NCBI GenBank assembly: GCA_037447605.1
Contig: CM074821.1
Coordinates: 310,736 to 361,323 of the forward strand
DNA length: 50,588 nucleotides
From: Zygnema circumcarinatum
Taxonomy: Eukaryota; Streptophyta; Zygnematophyceae; Zygnematales; Zygnemataceae
Reading direction: 5' to 3'
The notes beneath the pieces were generated by a model. The model ran no database searches. It was not told where the DNA came from and was given only the letters and a program-made list of their open reading frames with translations. The position numbers and the translations under genes are program-made. Every line of letters starts with the position of its first letter. Position 1 is the stretch's first letter. Below, one piece after another: positions 34,649 to 47,200 of this stretch.

Positions 34649-35666
34649 TTTTCACGTTACGAACTTGAAATAAGAACCTGTACCGTTTATGCCTTGATAG
34701 ACAAGAAGTACGTATTTCATTTTTCCTTCATGATTTTTTTCCGAAGATTGAAGCCCTATCGTGAGTGAAGGGCAGTGACGAACGCTAGTGTACTCTCTTT
34801 CTCTCTCGCTCACTCTCTCTCTCCCCCTCTTTCTCTGTCTTCAAAACTGTTGATGTTTGCCAATGAGGAACATCCTCGTAGGTTGCAGTGCCTTCCAACA
34901 CAGAACGAATCAAAGTTGTAAGCAACCAAATTGCGTGTCGTTGAAGCAGTCGTCTTTCAAGTACCAGGCAATCTTGTTTAAAATAGTTGGTCCCCTAAAA
35001 TCGAGCGTATGTGTATGTGACCCTATTAGGGAGTGTCAATGTTTCAGAATCGCCCACATGGAAACAGCGATTTCGATGAGACATGCAATGAACCTTCCCC
35101 CAATTTAGGTCCACGTTCAACTGAACCCATAAATCAGAGACACAATTATCCACGGCATTTTGCAACGCCCGAATGTATGCGGCAAAAAATCAAACCTGTG
35201 TGCAGCAAGCCTTTGAACTAACTTTCATGTGGTTACTCAACGGCTACTCCCTGCTTTTAAATTCACCAGAAACTCCAATACCACATGTGAACCCTAACCC
35301 TAAGGTCTCTTATAAGGTGCCGACTGAGCTCTCACTCCTACCTCCCTCGGCGGCTCCTCCTCCGACCAACCAATCCGCGCTAACCTCACCATAGTGCAGA
35401 GGGAAGACTCATAGTCTATGACATGATTTTGAAAGACTACCACCTATGAATGTATACATGGAAACGCTTTACGCAATAACACTACCAACATAGAAACGGA
35501 CGGATAGCCTCCGTTCACACGCCCACTATTACGATCCCCCAAGGACTATTACTGGCGGGAGGTTTCCTCCTTTGATGGTGAGCTGTACAAAGCAGAAAGC
35601 AGAAAGCAGAAAGCAGCTTTCATAAACTCTCTAATTCTGAAAGTAAGAAAGAGAAGAAGAAGAAGA
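34649..35666. other. Convergent intergenic region
   Basis: 1.0 kb between the 3' ends of PPCS and the PH1 gene. It holds a CT-rich patch at 34795-34842 and a short GCAGAAA tandem at about 35588-35617. No exon was found. Confidence 0.5.
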
Positions 35667-37178
35667 CTACCTCGTCCTTGCACCACTGTCATAGTCCAAA
35701 ACTTCGTCTTCTGTGACAGATTTTGAATGCCGCACGATTGACCTGCCGACTGAGTTGATCCAATCCTCCTTTTCCTGCAAACATTTGAAGGGGCTCGAAT
35801 GCGTTCTCAAAACCTAGAAAACCTAAAATCATAAATATGGAAGGACGTGATGAACAGTAAAGGCCAAACGTCCACTTTTTACGAAATGGTTATATCCACC
35901 TTTTCCTCCTGGCTACGCTTTTAAGGGTTTCAAGCCCATCCAATGAAGGAGAATTGGAAGGTGGAGCAAAACCTTATCATTGTCGGCGATGAAGAACATG
36001 GTTTTTTGATGTGTGGAGAGCTCAAACGCATGCGGCTTGTTCAGCACATCCTCGGCTCCTTTAATGGTCAAGCAGTTCCCTACTGAAATAATACCTCTCG
36101 GCTTTGAAAACTGCCCAACGAATCCAGTTGCAACCAGGTTTACTGTCAGCTACAAAAGATTATGCTGACGAGACACGCGGCATTTACAGGACGGCGTAGG
36201 ATACTTATATGGCTATTGAAACATTAGCCAATGTGGTGAGCTCCAATGAGATAAAAAATCGCTGAACAGCCTCATGTTCAAGCACACTGACTCACCTCAT
36301 TAACATCCTTATCCTTGAACCAGAATATTTTTCCTTCTTTCAGCACGAACCAGCGCCTTCGCCATGTCTGGAGGTATTCGCCTGCAACACGCTTCCATGA
36401 ATAAGACCCAGGGTCTTGTCAATAATATGGCTACCTGACTGAACAGCATTAAGTTCTTAGTATTATCTTCACTACTAAGGCCATGGATACGTCTTATTGC
36501 AGGGATAATTGTCTTATTGTTTCCATCTCATTGCCGCCTAAATATGATAAGGGATGGTCTGGTTTCATTCGTTGCTGTGCCAATCATCAGTATAGACTAC
36601 ATGATGCGATTCCGCTGCTTTACATAATTCCTTAGCTTGACGAGGAGTAAATAAACTGACGCTTATTACCTTGCTTCATCAACCATCCCGACCGTTCCGG
36701 ATTTCGCCAAAATTCAACCTAAATTACCGGAGAAAAAGGGAGTAAAAATCAAACAAGGCAAGTTAGAAACACATTTGAAACCGAGCCTGAAAACAAGAAC
36801 GCAAATCACTCAACTCAGAAATGAGACAGCACAGTTTTTTCTTGATAACGAAGCAAATACAGCTCTCCTTGGCTTCTGTTTTCTTCATCAGAAAACTCCG
36901 CCAGTCAACCAGCAGACACGTGCTGCTACTTCCTCAGAAACACATCCAAACATGTCAGCAAATGCATGCATCAGCACAACGAAAATTCGAATAACTCATA
37001 CATACATCGCAAACTGCTTCCCTTAACGCCGCTTACTCCGGTCACAAACACATCCAAGCCCCTCCAAAGCAGCCTTCAAATATCTCCAATCGCATATTGC
37101 AATCAGCGACCAAGTGCTGCCTCTCACATTATGCTCCTCCGGCACCTCCCTCGCTCCAAACAGAGCCGCCATAGCCAT
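35667..37178 (-). CDS. PH1: PH-domain protein, PH1-like
   Basis: Small protein that is almost entirely one pleckstrin-homology domain. Plant PH1 binds phosphoinositide (PI3P) on late endosomes and affects transporter sorting there. Exons (minus): 37128-37178, 36670-36718, 36296-36381, 35973-36110, 35667-35774, giving 143 residues, essentially the length of Arabidopsis PH1. Residues about 18-40 read VEFWRNPERSGWLMKQGEYL. Then come QTWRRRWFVLKEGKIFWFKD (first PH strands, basic pocket), RGIISVGNCLTIKGAEDV, ELSTHQKTMFFIADNDKEK and the C-terminal helix DWINSVGRSIVRHSKSV. The start is the ATG at 37178; a second ATG lies two codons downstream. All splice phases agree. Confidence 0.93.
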
Positions 37179-38184
37179 GGCTGCCGCCCTAAAGAAGACT
37201 CCACTCTTTCCTCCCTTGCCCCTGCACAAGGGCGAGGAAGGCCCTGCAAACGGATTCTGGTAACTGCGGCTGACTGCTGTCACCTACGGTCGTTGTCCAA
37301 CCTAACCGGCAAACTGGCCGCAACGGAGCAGAGTCGGAAAGCGGTGCCGCCGATCGTACCATAATCGGTTCTTTTGGTTCCCTAGAATCGACCGGCCCAA
37401 CCGAACTGACCCGACGGTTCGGTCGAAATCGGTCCCTGGTTCCATCCTGGAACTTCTCCTGCAGGGCGCAGAAAACTGCCGAAATCCGTCATTCGTACAA
37501 TGTAGGTGACAGTTGAAGTAACCGTTTCTGGCTAATCCCCTTTTAGTTTTGTCATTTTTTTTTTTTTATCATCTTTCATCAAAATGCACACGGAAGGAAC
37601 AGAATTTTTTTTGAGATAGCCGGAAATTTCTTTTGGGCACGCGCCCCCCAATGGTGACCCGTTAGGTGGCAAGTGTACTTACGTGGCAAGCCATCGGGAA
37701 AGATGGTTACAGTAAAACGTTTCAGAGTGACCGCGCGTTTATTTTGTGGCCCAAATAAAATGTTTTGGTTAAAATATAGCGGTTCGATTTCCATAACTTA
37801 TTGCAATTCTTGTTCTCCTTATTCCCAATTTCTGTAAACTATTACATTTCTGCTCCTCTTCCTCAGCTCCCTCTTCCAGCCCTTCACCCTTCACCTTGCT
37901 TCCCTCCTATCTCACTCTCACACATTCCACTTTTCTTGCCCTAAAATTGGACCGAAGCTCACAGCCCACCGCAGAGAGCAAGCTTTCCGCCTGCATCCAT
38001 CTCCCTCCCTCCGCTCCCATTGCTCTCCCACATTCCACCTTCCCGCCGGGAGATATTCCAAAAACCTCACATCCAAGGACATAAGCACAGGAGCAACCTC
38101 CATCCCGCCGCTGCTTCCCTGAAAGCTTCTTCCTCCCTCCCTCCCTCCCTCCCTCTTCTGCCACAGGGCCAGCCAGCGGCAGCC
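37179..38184. promoter_or_regulatory. Divergent promoter interval PH1 / RPN8
   Basis: 1.0 kb between divergent start codons. The RPN8 side is strongly C/T-rich from about 37855, ending in a (CTCC) tract at 38131-38157 only about 28 bases before the RPN8 ATG, so it is probably in the leader. No exon was seen. Confidence 0.5.
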
Positions 38185-41100
38185 ATGGCCTCTGCCACTC
38201 CTCCCCCCACTCCTCCTCCTCCTGCCGGCGCTGCTGCGGCGATAGAGAAGGTGGTGGTGCACCCGCTGGTGCTGCTGAGCATCGTGGACCACTACACGCG
38301 CGTGGCCAAGGACACGCGCAAGCGCGTGGTGGGCGTGCTGCTGGGCGAGACTTCGCGCTCTCGCGTGGATATCACCAACAGCTATGCAGGTCAGGGAAAC
38401 AAGCAAATTTGCTTGTGTCCTCGTGTGCTTATTTTGTTATTCCTTAGCGTGGAGACAGAATATGAAATTGCTCGAAATTTGAAGGTCTATTGGATGGGGA
38501 TTTGGGCGGTATTTGGAGGAGGGGGGCGGAGGGAGGAGCCGGGGGAGTGCATGCTTGCAATCAGTCGATGTTTCAGGCTGTGATGTTCTATGATATGGTG
38601 ATATGATATAGCGGAATTTTGAAGCCTGATGGAGGCAGATAACGCGGAGGCCGTCTGCTTTTTTTGGGATAGGGTCCATCTCAAGAAGTGCTTTTAGGGT
38701 TTGTCGGGTGTTTAGGGTTAATGTTGGCCTGATTGTAGGTTTTCTCATGTCGCACGTCCTGCAGTTCCATTTGAAGAGGATGACCGGGATCCCACCATTT
38801 GGTTTCTTGATCACAACTACCATGAGGCCATGTACGCCATGTTCAAGAAGATCAACGGTATTGAATTGCCCTCCCAGCTCTGCTAAAAAATAGCATCATA
38901 TCCAGTGCAGTACTCTGCAGGAAGGCAGGACTGCTTTGGATGGCCTTCACTCACTTTTTGAAAGTTGAAAGTGGCTTTGCGTTTTCCTCTGAGGTCAGGA
39001 AAGGTGATGAAAAGGCTCCGAACTTGTAGCTTTTCTCGTTCGGAAACGAAATCAGATTGACTGTTGTTTGGGAAAAACTACACATGCGAAGCTCCTCTAT
39101 GCGTGAAGGCTCGTTAACCAGTACTTATGGAAATTCGGCGATAGTCGGATGCAGTTGATGTAGCGTGAGCCGATGTTGATCGGTTTGATCCAGCCATTTT
39201 ATGTCCTCCTTTTTCCGTTGTTTTCCGGTCTTCATGCCTGAGAAGTGACCATTGTAGCTGGTTTTCGTGTGGTGGCGCAGCAAAGGAGCATGTGGTGGGG
39301 TGGTACAGCACGGGTCCCAAGTTGAGGGAAAGCGACCTTGATATTCAGGAGCTCTTTTTCGAGTGAGTTCCCTATGACCTCTCTCTCTCTCTCTCTCACA
39401 CTCTCTTTCCCGGTGCAAAATGGGGTTTCTGGAATTTGTGTGCATGCGAGAGTGGCTCCTCCATTGTATGATTCTGGAGTTTTACATGTATTGAGTAAAG
39501 AAAAATAAGCAACCTCGTACTTCTTTCTTTTATGAATTAAGTTGTATTGAGGTCACTCGATTCGTGGCAGCCTCTATGAAAGCCATGGGAGAATAGAGTC
39601 TGGAACGGCTAAGAGAGAAAGAGAAAGACAGAGAGAGCGAGAAAGAGAGAGAGGGGGAGGGGAGAGAGCGAGAGTGAGAGTGAGAGGCAGGGGGAGGGGG
39701 AGAGTGAGTGTGAGAGGGGGCCGGAGTAGGATGGCTAAGCACGAAGTGTGGAAGAACTTGCATGAGATTTGGATATGCTTCTGGTATCATGCTCCATCCA
39801 TTTCCATCCTCTGCAGAAACGGACTGATGTCAGTTTTTCATGAACCATATATTCTGCAGGCGAGTAGAGGATTGAGATACGAGTGGGGTGGGTGAGGGTT
39901 GCAGTTATACAACCAATCCTGTATTGGTCATTATAGATGTGCAGCCGAAGGAGCTGGGAATCCCGACCAAGGCCTACTGCACGATTGAGGAGGTGAAGGA
40001 GGTATTGAACTTGGCATTAGACCCTTTCCCACTTTCTCGTTTTCAGTTATAAGCGCTATTTATCTACGTATGGTTTAACATTGAAGAAGGCACTCATTTC
40101 GATATTGTTAGACCATTGACGGTCGTGATTTTGAGATCAGAAGGGGTTTCAAATGAGGTGGAGTGTTTATCTGAATCTTTGTTCAAACGGTGAGGTGCAG
40201 GATGGGACTCAAAAAAGTCAAAAAGCATTCGTGCACATACAATCAGAGATCGGAGCATATGAAGCTGAGGAAATAGGTATGATCTAACGTTCAGAGTTCT
40301 GTAGATAATTCAAAGTTTTGTTTCTTGCATTGGTGGATGCGCTTTTCAGAGATGGTTACGGGAAGTCGCTCATTCTTATGGAGGCAGGAGCTAAATAGCT
40401 GATCAACGCAAGCTCTTTCTAGTGACTAATTGGCCAGAATAAGATCTTAAATAGGTTAAGAAAGATTGTTGTCTTCCTGTTATGCGTACAAGAGCTGTAG
40501 GTAGATGTGCGGAAACACGATGGAAAGGAAAATCAGTTAGGCTTTCTGGTATTCCTTGTATCCACATATTTTTTAGTTTTTCCAATTTACCTACTTTGAT
40601 GGCTAACAGGTGTGGAGCATTTGTTACGGGATGTGAAGGATTCAACCGTCAGTACACTTGCGACTGAGGTGAGCTTCTAGGGAAATGCTGTCTCTCTCCT
40701 TCAGAACTCTAAAAACTCTTTGAGAGCAGAAGTAACCCCAAAAGCTGGTAGAAAGGTTTCACTAATTGTCGGTGTTTCGCATGTTGTCCTTCACTCCATC
40801 TATAGATGGAATTTCAGAATTAAAGTGCATAGCTGTCACCATATGGACCTTTCTGGTTTGGGTGCCAAACTTGACCAGCTGCTATCCGCAAGTGGCCTTA
40901 ACGAAGAGTGTGCGATGTGAGTACTGTATGAAGAGTAGAGTTTTTAAGTTGGACCTGAAGTGTGGTTCAGGTAAGCGTGAAATTAACGGCGTTGAAGGGA
41001 CTTGAATCGAGATTACGGCAAATTCGAGCATACATGGACCTTGTGGTGGATGGAAAATTACCAGTTAAGCATGAAATAATGTACCAACTTCAGGTAGCCT

Positions 41101-41944
41101 CTCTGTCCTTCCTGTCTCTCTTTCTGTCATTTGCACTCTTTTGCACTCTCACTCTCGTTACACATTGCAATGGAAGGACTCGTTTACGTCTTATTGTCAG
41201 GCTAAGCCACAAATGATTTAGATTTGATGCTGATGGGATTTGTGGGCTGGGCAGGATGTATTCAATCTCCTTCCTAATTTGAATGTGCAAGAGTTGGTGA
41301 AATCGTTCGCAGGTACATGCATATGCATGCACTTCGTCCGGGGGCTCCTCATGCTTTACGAAGGATGCTTGCAGTATCTTATGTTGATTGTGGAGGATTT
41401 GCATGTTCTCGAAATTTAAGTTACTATGAGTTGCTTTCTTGGAATCGTTCGTGCAGTGTAATTGGACAATTCAATTTTCACTCTGTTTATATGACGGTGT
41501 ATTAGTCATAGTATGTTATGATGTTTGTCCTTTCCAATGTGGGCTGACATGTTATGGGTACTTGGCAGTGAAAACGAATGACATGATGCTGGCCATATAC
41601 CTCGCTTCTCTCATCCGGAGCATCGTCGCCCTACATACACTGATAAATAATAGGGTATGGTGGTGACCCTTGTCTTTTCGCATGCATGCAGTTTGTCGTA
41701 GAGAAGGGAGAAGAAGGGAAGGAGAAAGAGGAGGGCAAGGGAGGGTATGGTGGTAGGAGAGGAGAGGAGAGGCGAAGAGAGTCGAGGAGGGACCGATGAA
41801 AGTGAGAGAAGCTAGAGGGAGGTACGAGGTGTGAAGCGTCTCTCTCTGTGCCTGAGCCCTCCCTCATTTTTGTATGTACAGGTGTTGAATAAAGAGCAAG
41901 AACGCATAGTTGATGCAGCGCCAACCGTGTCAACAAAAGCCTGA
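38185..41944 (+). CDS. RPN8: 26S proteasome non-ATPase subunit RPN8 (MPN domain)
   Basis: Lid subunit that pairs with the deubiquitinase RPN11. Exons: 38185-38389, 38765-38857, 39281-39362, 39905-40001, 40201-40276, 40610-40668, 40971-41093, 41255-41312, 41569-41654, 41882-41944, giving 313 residues, the usual size. A short Pro/Ala leader precedes the MPN domain ([26 protein letters not shown]). The region that is HSHP in active JAMM proteases reads [15 protein letters not shown] here, so the catalytic histidines are missing, as expected for RPN8. Further family blocks: [79 protein letters not shown] and the C-terminal helix [18 protein letters not shown]. The stop follows closely after VSTKA; the acidic tail of some orthologs is short here. 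Confidence 0.96.
39379..39412. repeat. CT microsatellite in RPN8 intron 3
   Basis: A short run of CT dinucleotides just after the exon 3 donor. Confidence 0.7.
39606..39720. repeat. GA-rich microsatellite in RPN8 intron 3
   Basis: Imperfect GA/GGGGA purine tract of about 110 bases inside the intron between exons 3 and 4. Spurious Arg/Glu- or Ser/Leu-rich frames cross it. Confidence 0.8.
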
Positions 41945-42120
41945 GGAGCAGGAAGGAGGGAGGGAGAGTGTTCGCCCTATGTGACTTTGTGGGGGTCCTG
42001 GGAGTGATGAGGGGAGGCTCTCCTTTCTGTCTGTACTCTCTGTCTACGCTTCGTTCAGAGGCTCGAAGGTGTCCCATGCTCTTCTCTGGCTGCCAATCCC
42101 ATCTCGATCTCTCACTCAGC

Positions 42121-42184
42121 CATGGCAAGGCATGGCATGGCATGGCATGGCATGGCATTCTATGGCATGGTGGAGCCATGGCAT
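42121..42184. repeat. GGCAT (CATGG) pentanucleotide array
   Basis: Several tandem copies of GGCAT, the last ones interrupted by TTCTA and TGGAGC. Confidence 0.85.
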
Positions 42185-43152
42185 GACTCATATTCGTTCA
42201 TGTGTGCATATTGTCGTGCCCAACCAAGAAGGGACCCTAAGAACCATGAGAGCTGTAAGGACCCTCGATGCCCACTGCCAATATAATGGCGCAGCTGGCC
42301 ATTGCAACGCTTGTCGTTGTTTATCGTTACAGCTGTCACACTTTTGAATGAACACAGTACAGTGTACAGTCTGGTCAAGGAAAGCTCTGATCCGTTTCGA
42401 CCAATGTGTAGGGTCCTTTGTTTTGTCATTTTGTCTCTCTCTTTGTCCAATGCCACTTGTGTTAAGAGTGATGGACAAGAAAGCATGCACCGACTTCATA
42501 GGGCTTCACAAGATACAGCAATGCGCGAATTCTTTAAGGCAATCCTTTAAAAACCATTTCGATGTTTTTGCTGAATAGGAGAAAATGGGGTAACCAAGTG
42601 CACCAGTCATACTCCCACATTGCCATCTTCCATGTTATTAACAACTGTCAACCTAAACTTCTAAAAGCACAACACTCGCTTCCTTGAGGGTTGCTGGAAG
42701 CCTAGTGCTGGTCCCTGCCCGCATGGTGTAAGCATGCGTGCAAACTAACGCCTAGAGCGTTTGTTGTTGGGGCAAAAGGAGCAACTTGGTCTTTCATGTA
42801 CAATGATGTCGCCATGGCCGTCGACAGCGTCTACAACTGTCACACTTGCTAGCTTTAACCATGCAAAAGTGCAACATGTAGTTAGTCGGTCAGTTAACGT
42901 ATTGACTAAACGGTTGGTCTATTTTGTCGGTTTTGCCTCTCCGTACATGTCCGGGTTTTTTACAGTACGGACGGCTATCCCCCGAAGTCGGAACGTTAGA
43001 CGATACATGATACGATATGTCGATATATCTCTATATTATTGTCAATAAACCGATATTTTATACGATACGCTACGAGACGTCACGGCCCTCCGAAAAAAGG
43101 TCCAACGGCTCTTTCCATTCAAAATTCCTCCACGGCTCGACTGTTTTCGTTT

Positions 43153-43156
<4 letters not shown>

Positions 43157-43227
<71 letters not shown>
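43157..43227. repeat. Perfect (CT)n microsatellite upstream of KIN-10A
   Basis: About 35 uninterrupted CT dinucleotides about 100 bases before the kinesin start codon, followed by more C/T-rich sequence. It probably lies in the leader or core promoter. Confidence 0.9.
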
Positions 43228-43229
<2 letters not shown>

Positions 43230-43328
43230 CCTTCCTGGCTCCCCCCCACCCCTAGCTGCCTCCTTCCCCACCTCTCTGCCTCTCCCTCCCCTGTCCCTCT
43301 CCCTTTGGGATGAGACACGTGTCCTCCC

Positions 43329-44234
43329 ATGAACCCCCTCCTCACCCGCCCGGCGCAGAAGCGCCGCCACCCCGTAGAGGTCGTCGGTCGCTTCAAACCT
43401 CCGAAAGCGCAGAGCGCTGCCCTCATCTGCTCCCTCACTGAGAGCGGGATCACCATAAAGGCCGGAGAGCGGGAAAGATCGTATTCCCTAGACGGTGTTT
43501 CGTTTGCTTGTGAAGAGAATCTGTCGCAGTTTTACAAGAATTACGTGCATGCAAAGGTTGAAGATGTACGAAACGGAAGCAGATGTACCATTCTTATGTA
43601 TGGCTGCTCAGGGAGCGGGAAAACATACACAACATTGGGAGGAGGAGGGCCGGAGGAAGGGGTGGCGCTGCAAGCGTTACGGCAGTTGGTGGGGGAAAGT
43701 GAAAATTTAGGGTTAGGGAATTCGAAACTTGGGGCCTCTAAGAATTTCTTATCCTCTTCAGGGTTGGCTTCAAGGTTTATGGGAAGAGCGGTAGAGAGAG
43801 AGAAAGAGGGTCAGGGAAGAGAAGGTTGCTCTCTCAGCAAAAATTCTCTCTTAGTGAAAGTGCGAGTGGTAGAGGTGGAGGGAGAGAAGCTGTACGACCT
43901 TGTGAGGAAGCCGGACAATATCATTCCGGGTTTTAAGAAGGTGAGAATTAGCTTACTACCTGTTAGATTACGATTAAATTTATGATTACAGGGGGCAGGT
44001 GGTATAGGGGAAGATGGAGAGTGGAGAGAGACAGTGGAACCAGGGATGGTGGAGATGGGGGGCATCTGAATTGGGGCAGTGAGGGAGGGAGTCGGAGAGA
44101 GAGATAGATGTTTATAGGGAGAGTGATAACGGGGAAAGCAGCAGGCTGAGAGTGAGAAAGATAGTTAGAACATTGACAAAGACAGGCAGGTGCGTGTGGT
44201 GTGGTGTGTGCTGTATTTATGTGTGAGAGAGGGT

Positions 44235-44284
<50 letters not shown>

Positions 44285-47200
44285 CAGAGAGAGAGAGAGA
44301 GACAGAGAGTGAGAGAGAGAGAGCGAGAGAGACAGAGAGAGAGAGAGAGAAGGCCTGACACGTGGCATCCTCTGACAGGCTGCCGTGGCGAAGGTGGAGA
44401 CCGACATTGGGAGGAAGTGGGCGGAGGTGGAGGGCCGCGACCCCTCTCGGCTTCTCGCGGAGATGTCGGCGGTGGTCCGACGGAGGGAGACGCGCGCGAC
44501 GCTGAGGAATGATGCGAGCTCGCGCAGCCACTGCATGGTGGGGATACCCCCCCCCCCTCTGGGCTCTGTCTATAGAATATCTATTGATACTATTGATTTA
44601 TTGAATGATTGATTGATTGATTTTGGAGAAGGGTTCACTGTAGGAAGGTAGGCCTGGCTGGAGAAGGAGAATGTCTTTGAGTGTCTAGTTATTTATTGAT
44701 TAATTGAATGGTTTATTTTGGAGGAGGGTTCAGTGTGGGAAGGTAGGCCTGGCTGGAGAAGGAGAGGAAGGAAAGAAGAGGGAAAAGCTTGAGAACCCCT
44801 GAAAGCAGTAATCTTGAAAAAAAAATTATATGGTTTCTAGGGTAGGGATTGCATGGCAGTTCTGTATATTTTGTTTCGCTTTTCTTATTCTTACTTTTTA
44901 CAAGAAAAATAAAAAAAGATATCTTATTTTTTTTTATGAGATTTGCAACAGATGATGCTGGACGTTCCGGAGGTCAATGGATGCTTGATATTGGTCGATA
45001 TGGCGGGCTCTGAAAACATCGAAGAAGCCGGAACGGGAGATTGCATCGAGGGGAGAATGCAGGCAAGTTTTTACCCTTTAACTCTGTCTGTCTGCTTAAA
45101 ACAAATATATAATATTACAGTAGGAATATACTGTAGTAGTTACCCTAAAAAGCCGACGAATCTCAGGCTGCCACGTGGGTCCCTTTGTCCACGTGGCGAG
45201 CTCCGATTGGGCAGTCTTGAAAGTGCAGCTCCTGTTGCAGGCAAGGCGACGCCTGCAGAAATTTAATTTGATACTTTTTTGGGCTTTTCTGGTTCATCTC
45301 TCAAACCAATTTTTGAGGATGACGGAATTTCGGAGGTTGGTTTGGCTTCCAAGGTTTGTCCCAAATTTTAAAAAAAAAAGTTTCGGGGGTTTTGGGAAAT
45401 TAGGGTTTATCTCTCAATGAAAGGTTTTGACTGCTGTCTCCTTCCTCAAATATACGTTTTTAAGCCCTCGTAATTTCCTCCTAGTTCAAGCTACGTGGTT
45501 TTTCTCAGCCTTCCTATATTAGAAACTTGCTTTTGAAAGAGAAAAAGGAAGAGGGGGGGGGGGGGGGGGGGGGGGGGGNNNNNNNNNNGGGGGGGGTTAA
45601 GCGTATCTCCAAAATTTTCCGTTACCAGTTCTGTTCTGTCGCACGCTTCACCGTAACTGATTTTTTTTGTTTTTTCCACATGGAACCGCTGCAGACAAAG
45701 AACATAAATCGCGGGAACGAGGCCCTAAAGAGAGTGATCGACGCTTTGGCAAAGGGAAATTCGCACGTGCCATTTCGGGAAAGCAAGTTTACTCGAATGC
45801 TGGAGGTAAAAAAAACAAATACAAAAATATACTAAAAATAATGATTTTAAATCACATTTTTAATCATCTTTATCATAAGTTCATAACGCTTTAGGAAAGG
45901 ACGTTTAATTTTCGAGGGGTTTTCTTTATTTTAAAAGTTTTTTAGAGAGTTTTGGGAAACTGCAGGTTCTTTTTTGTGGGGGGAAGGGGGGGAAGGGGGG
46001 CAGGGGTTAGTCGAGCCCCGTTAGTTTCATACTTTTTGACTTGAATGTTCATTTGATTCAGCATTTTTTTTTTTTTTTTCTGTTATGTAAGTCATCGTGA
46101 AGAGCTGTTGCATTTTGAGTGATGAAAACGAAGGAACAGCAACTTAGAGAGGGAAAGGTTTGGCGGGTAGAGGAGAGGTAGAGATCGGAAGTGACTCCTG
46201 GAGAGGGAGAGGGGAGTGAAAGCAAGAGGGGGGAAGAGAGAGGAGTAGAGAGGGTGAGGACAGGGAGAGGGGTCGAGAGGGAGGGAGGAAGGGGAAGCAC
46301 TGAAGGACAGGAGAGGGATGGAGGGGGGAGGGCGGAAGGAGGGAGAGAGGGAGGGCGTGGGGGTGAGGGAGAGGGAGAGGGAGCGAGAGCGACCTATATA
46401 TATATACAGAGAGAGAGAGAGAGCGAAAGAAGGGTCTCCCTCTTTCTGACCTCTCTCACCTGTACGGCCGCAGGACTCGTTCCGGGGCAACTCCAAAGTC
46501 CTTATGGTGTTATGTGCGAGTCTTGACTCTGCTGACGTCAGCAAGACCTTCAACACCCTGGACTATGGGGCCAAAGCCAATCGCATCGCAGCGTTGCAGC
46601 CGAGTGAGAGAGAGAGAGGGAGTGGGAGTGCGGCGGAAGCCAAAATTCTGCTGAACCAAGTGAGTCTGAGAGACAGGTGCATAGAGAGGCTGAGGGCTAC
46701 CAACGAGGAGAAGGAGAGAGAGATTCTCTCTCTCCGTCAGCAGCTCATCATGAAGGAGAGAGAGAGCGATCCCAAGGCAGTGTTGGCGGGATTTGAGAGA
46801 GAGGTAGAGAGGCAGACGGTGACTCTCAAGCAGAAGAAGGCAATGGCGGAGAGAGAGGCAGCGAGGTTGAAGAGGCAGCTGGAGGAGGAGAAGAGAGAGA
46901 AGGAGAGGTTGGTGCAGGTGTTGCACATATTGAAGAGGAATAATTGGGAGGAGGAGGGAGGAGGAGGAGGAGGAGAAGGCGAAGGGAGTGAGGGGGTGGG
47001 AGGTTCCGGTGGGAGGGGAGGAGTGGAGGAGGGTTGGGACTGTGAGAAGGAGGGAGAAGGGAGTGGGGAGGTGGAGAGAGAGGGTGAGGGGAGTGGGAGT
47101 GTGTTGGCTGAGAGAAGAGTGAATAGTAGTCCTGTGATATCTGCGAAGAGAAGGAGTGGTGGAGTGGATAAGGATTTGGGTTTGAGTCAGGAAAGAGCGG

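Larger units (their letters stand above)
41945..43328. promoter_or_regulatory. Intergenic region and probable KIN-10A promoter
   Basis: 1.4 kb between RPN8 and the kinesin gene, both on the plus strand. It holds a CATGG pentamer array (42121-42184), an inverted copy of CCGTACTGTA (42961-42970), a GATACGATA/CCGATAT patch (43003-43075) and a long CT microsatellite (43157-43227). No exon chain was found. Confidence 0.5.

Noticed and set aside
38690-38722. Telo-box (TTTAGGGTTT-like) in RPN8 intron 1 as a regulatory element
   Set aside because: Short TTAGGG words are frequent in this window, so a single occurrence is not evidence.
43017-43456. Ser-Leu and Arg-Glu repeat open frames upstream of and over the kinesin start
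   Set aside because: They are produced by the (CT)n microsatellite; the kinesin motor occupies another frame.
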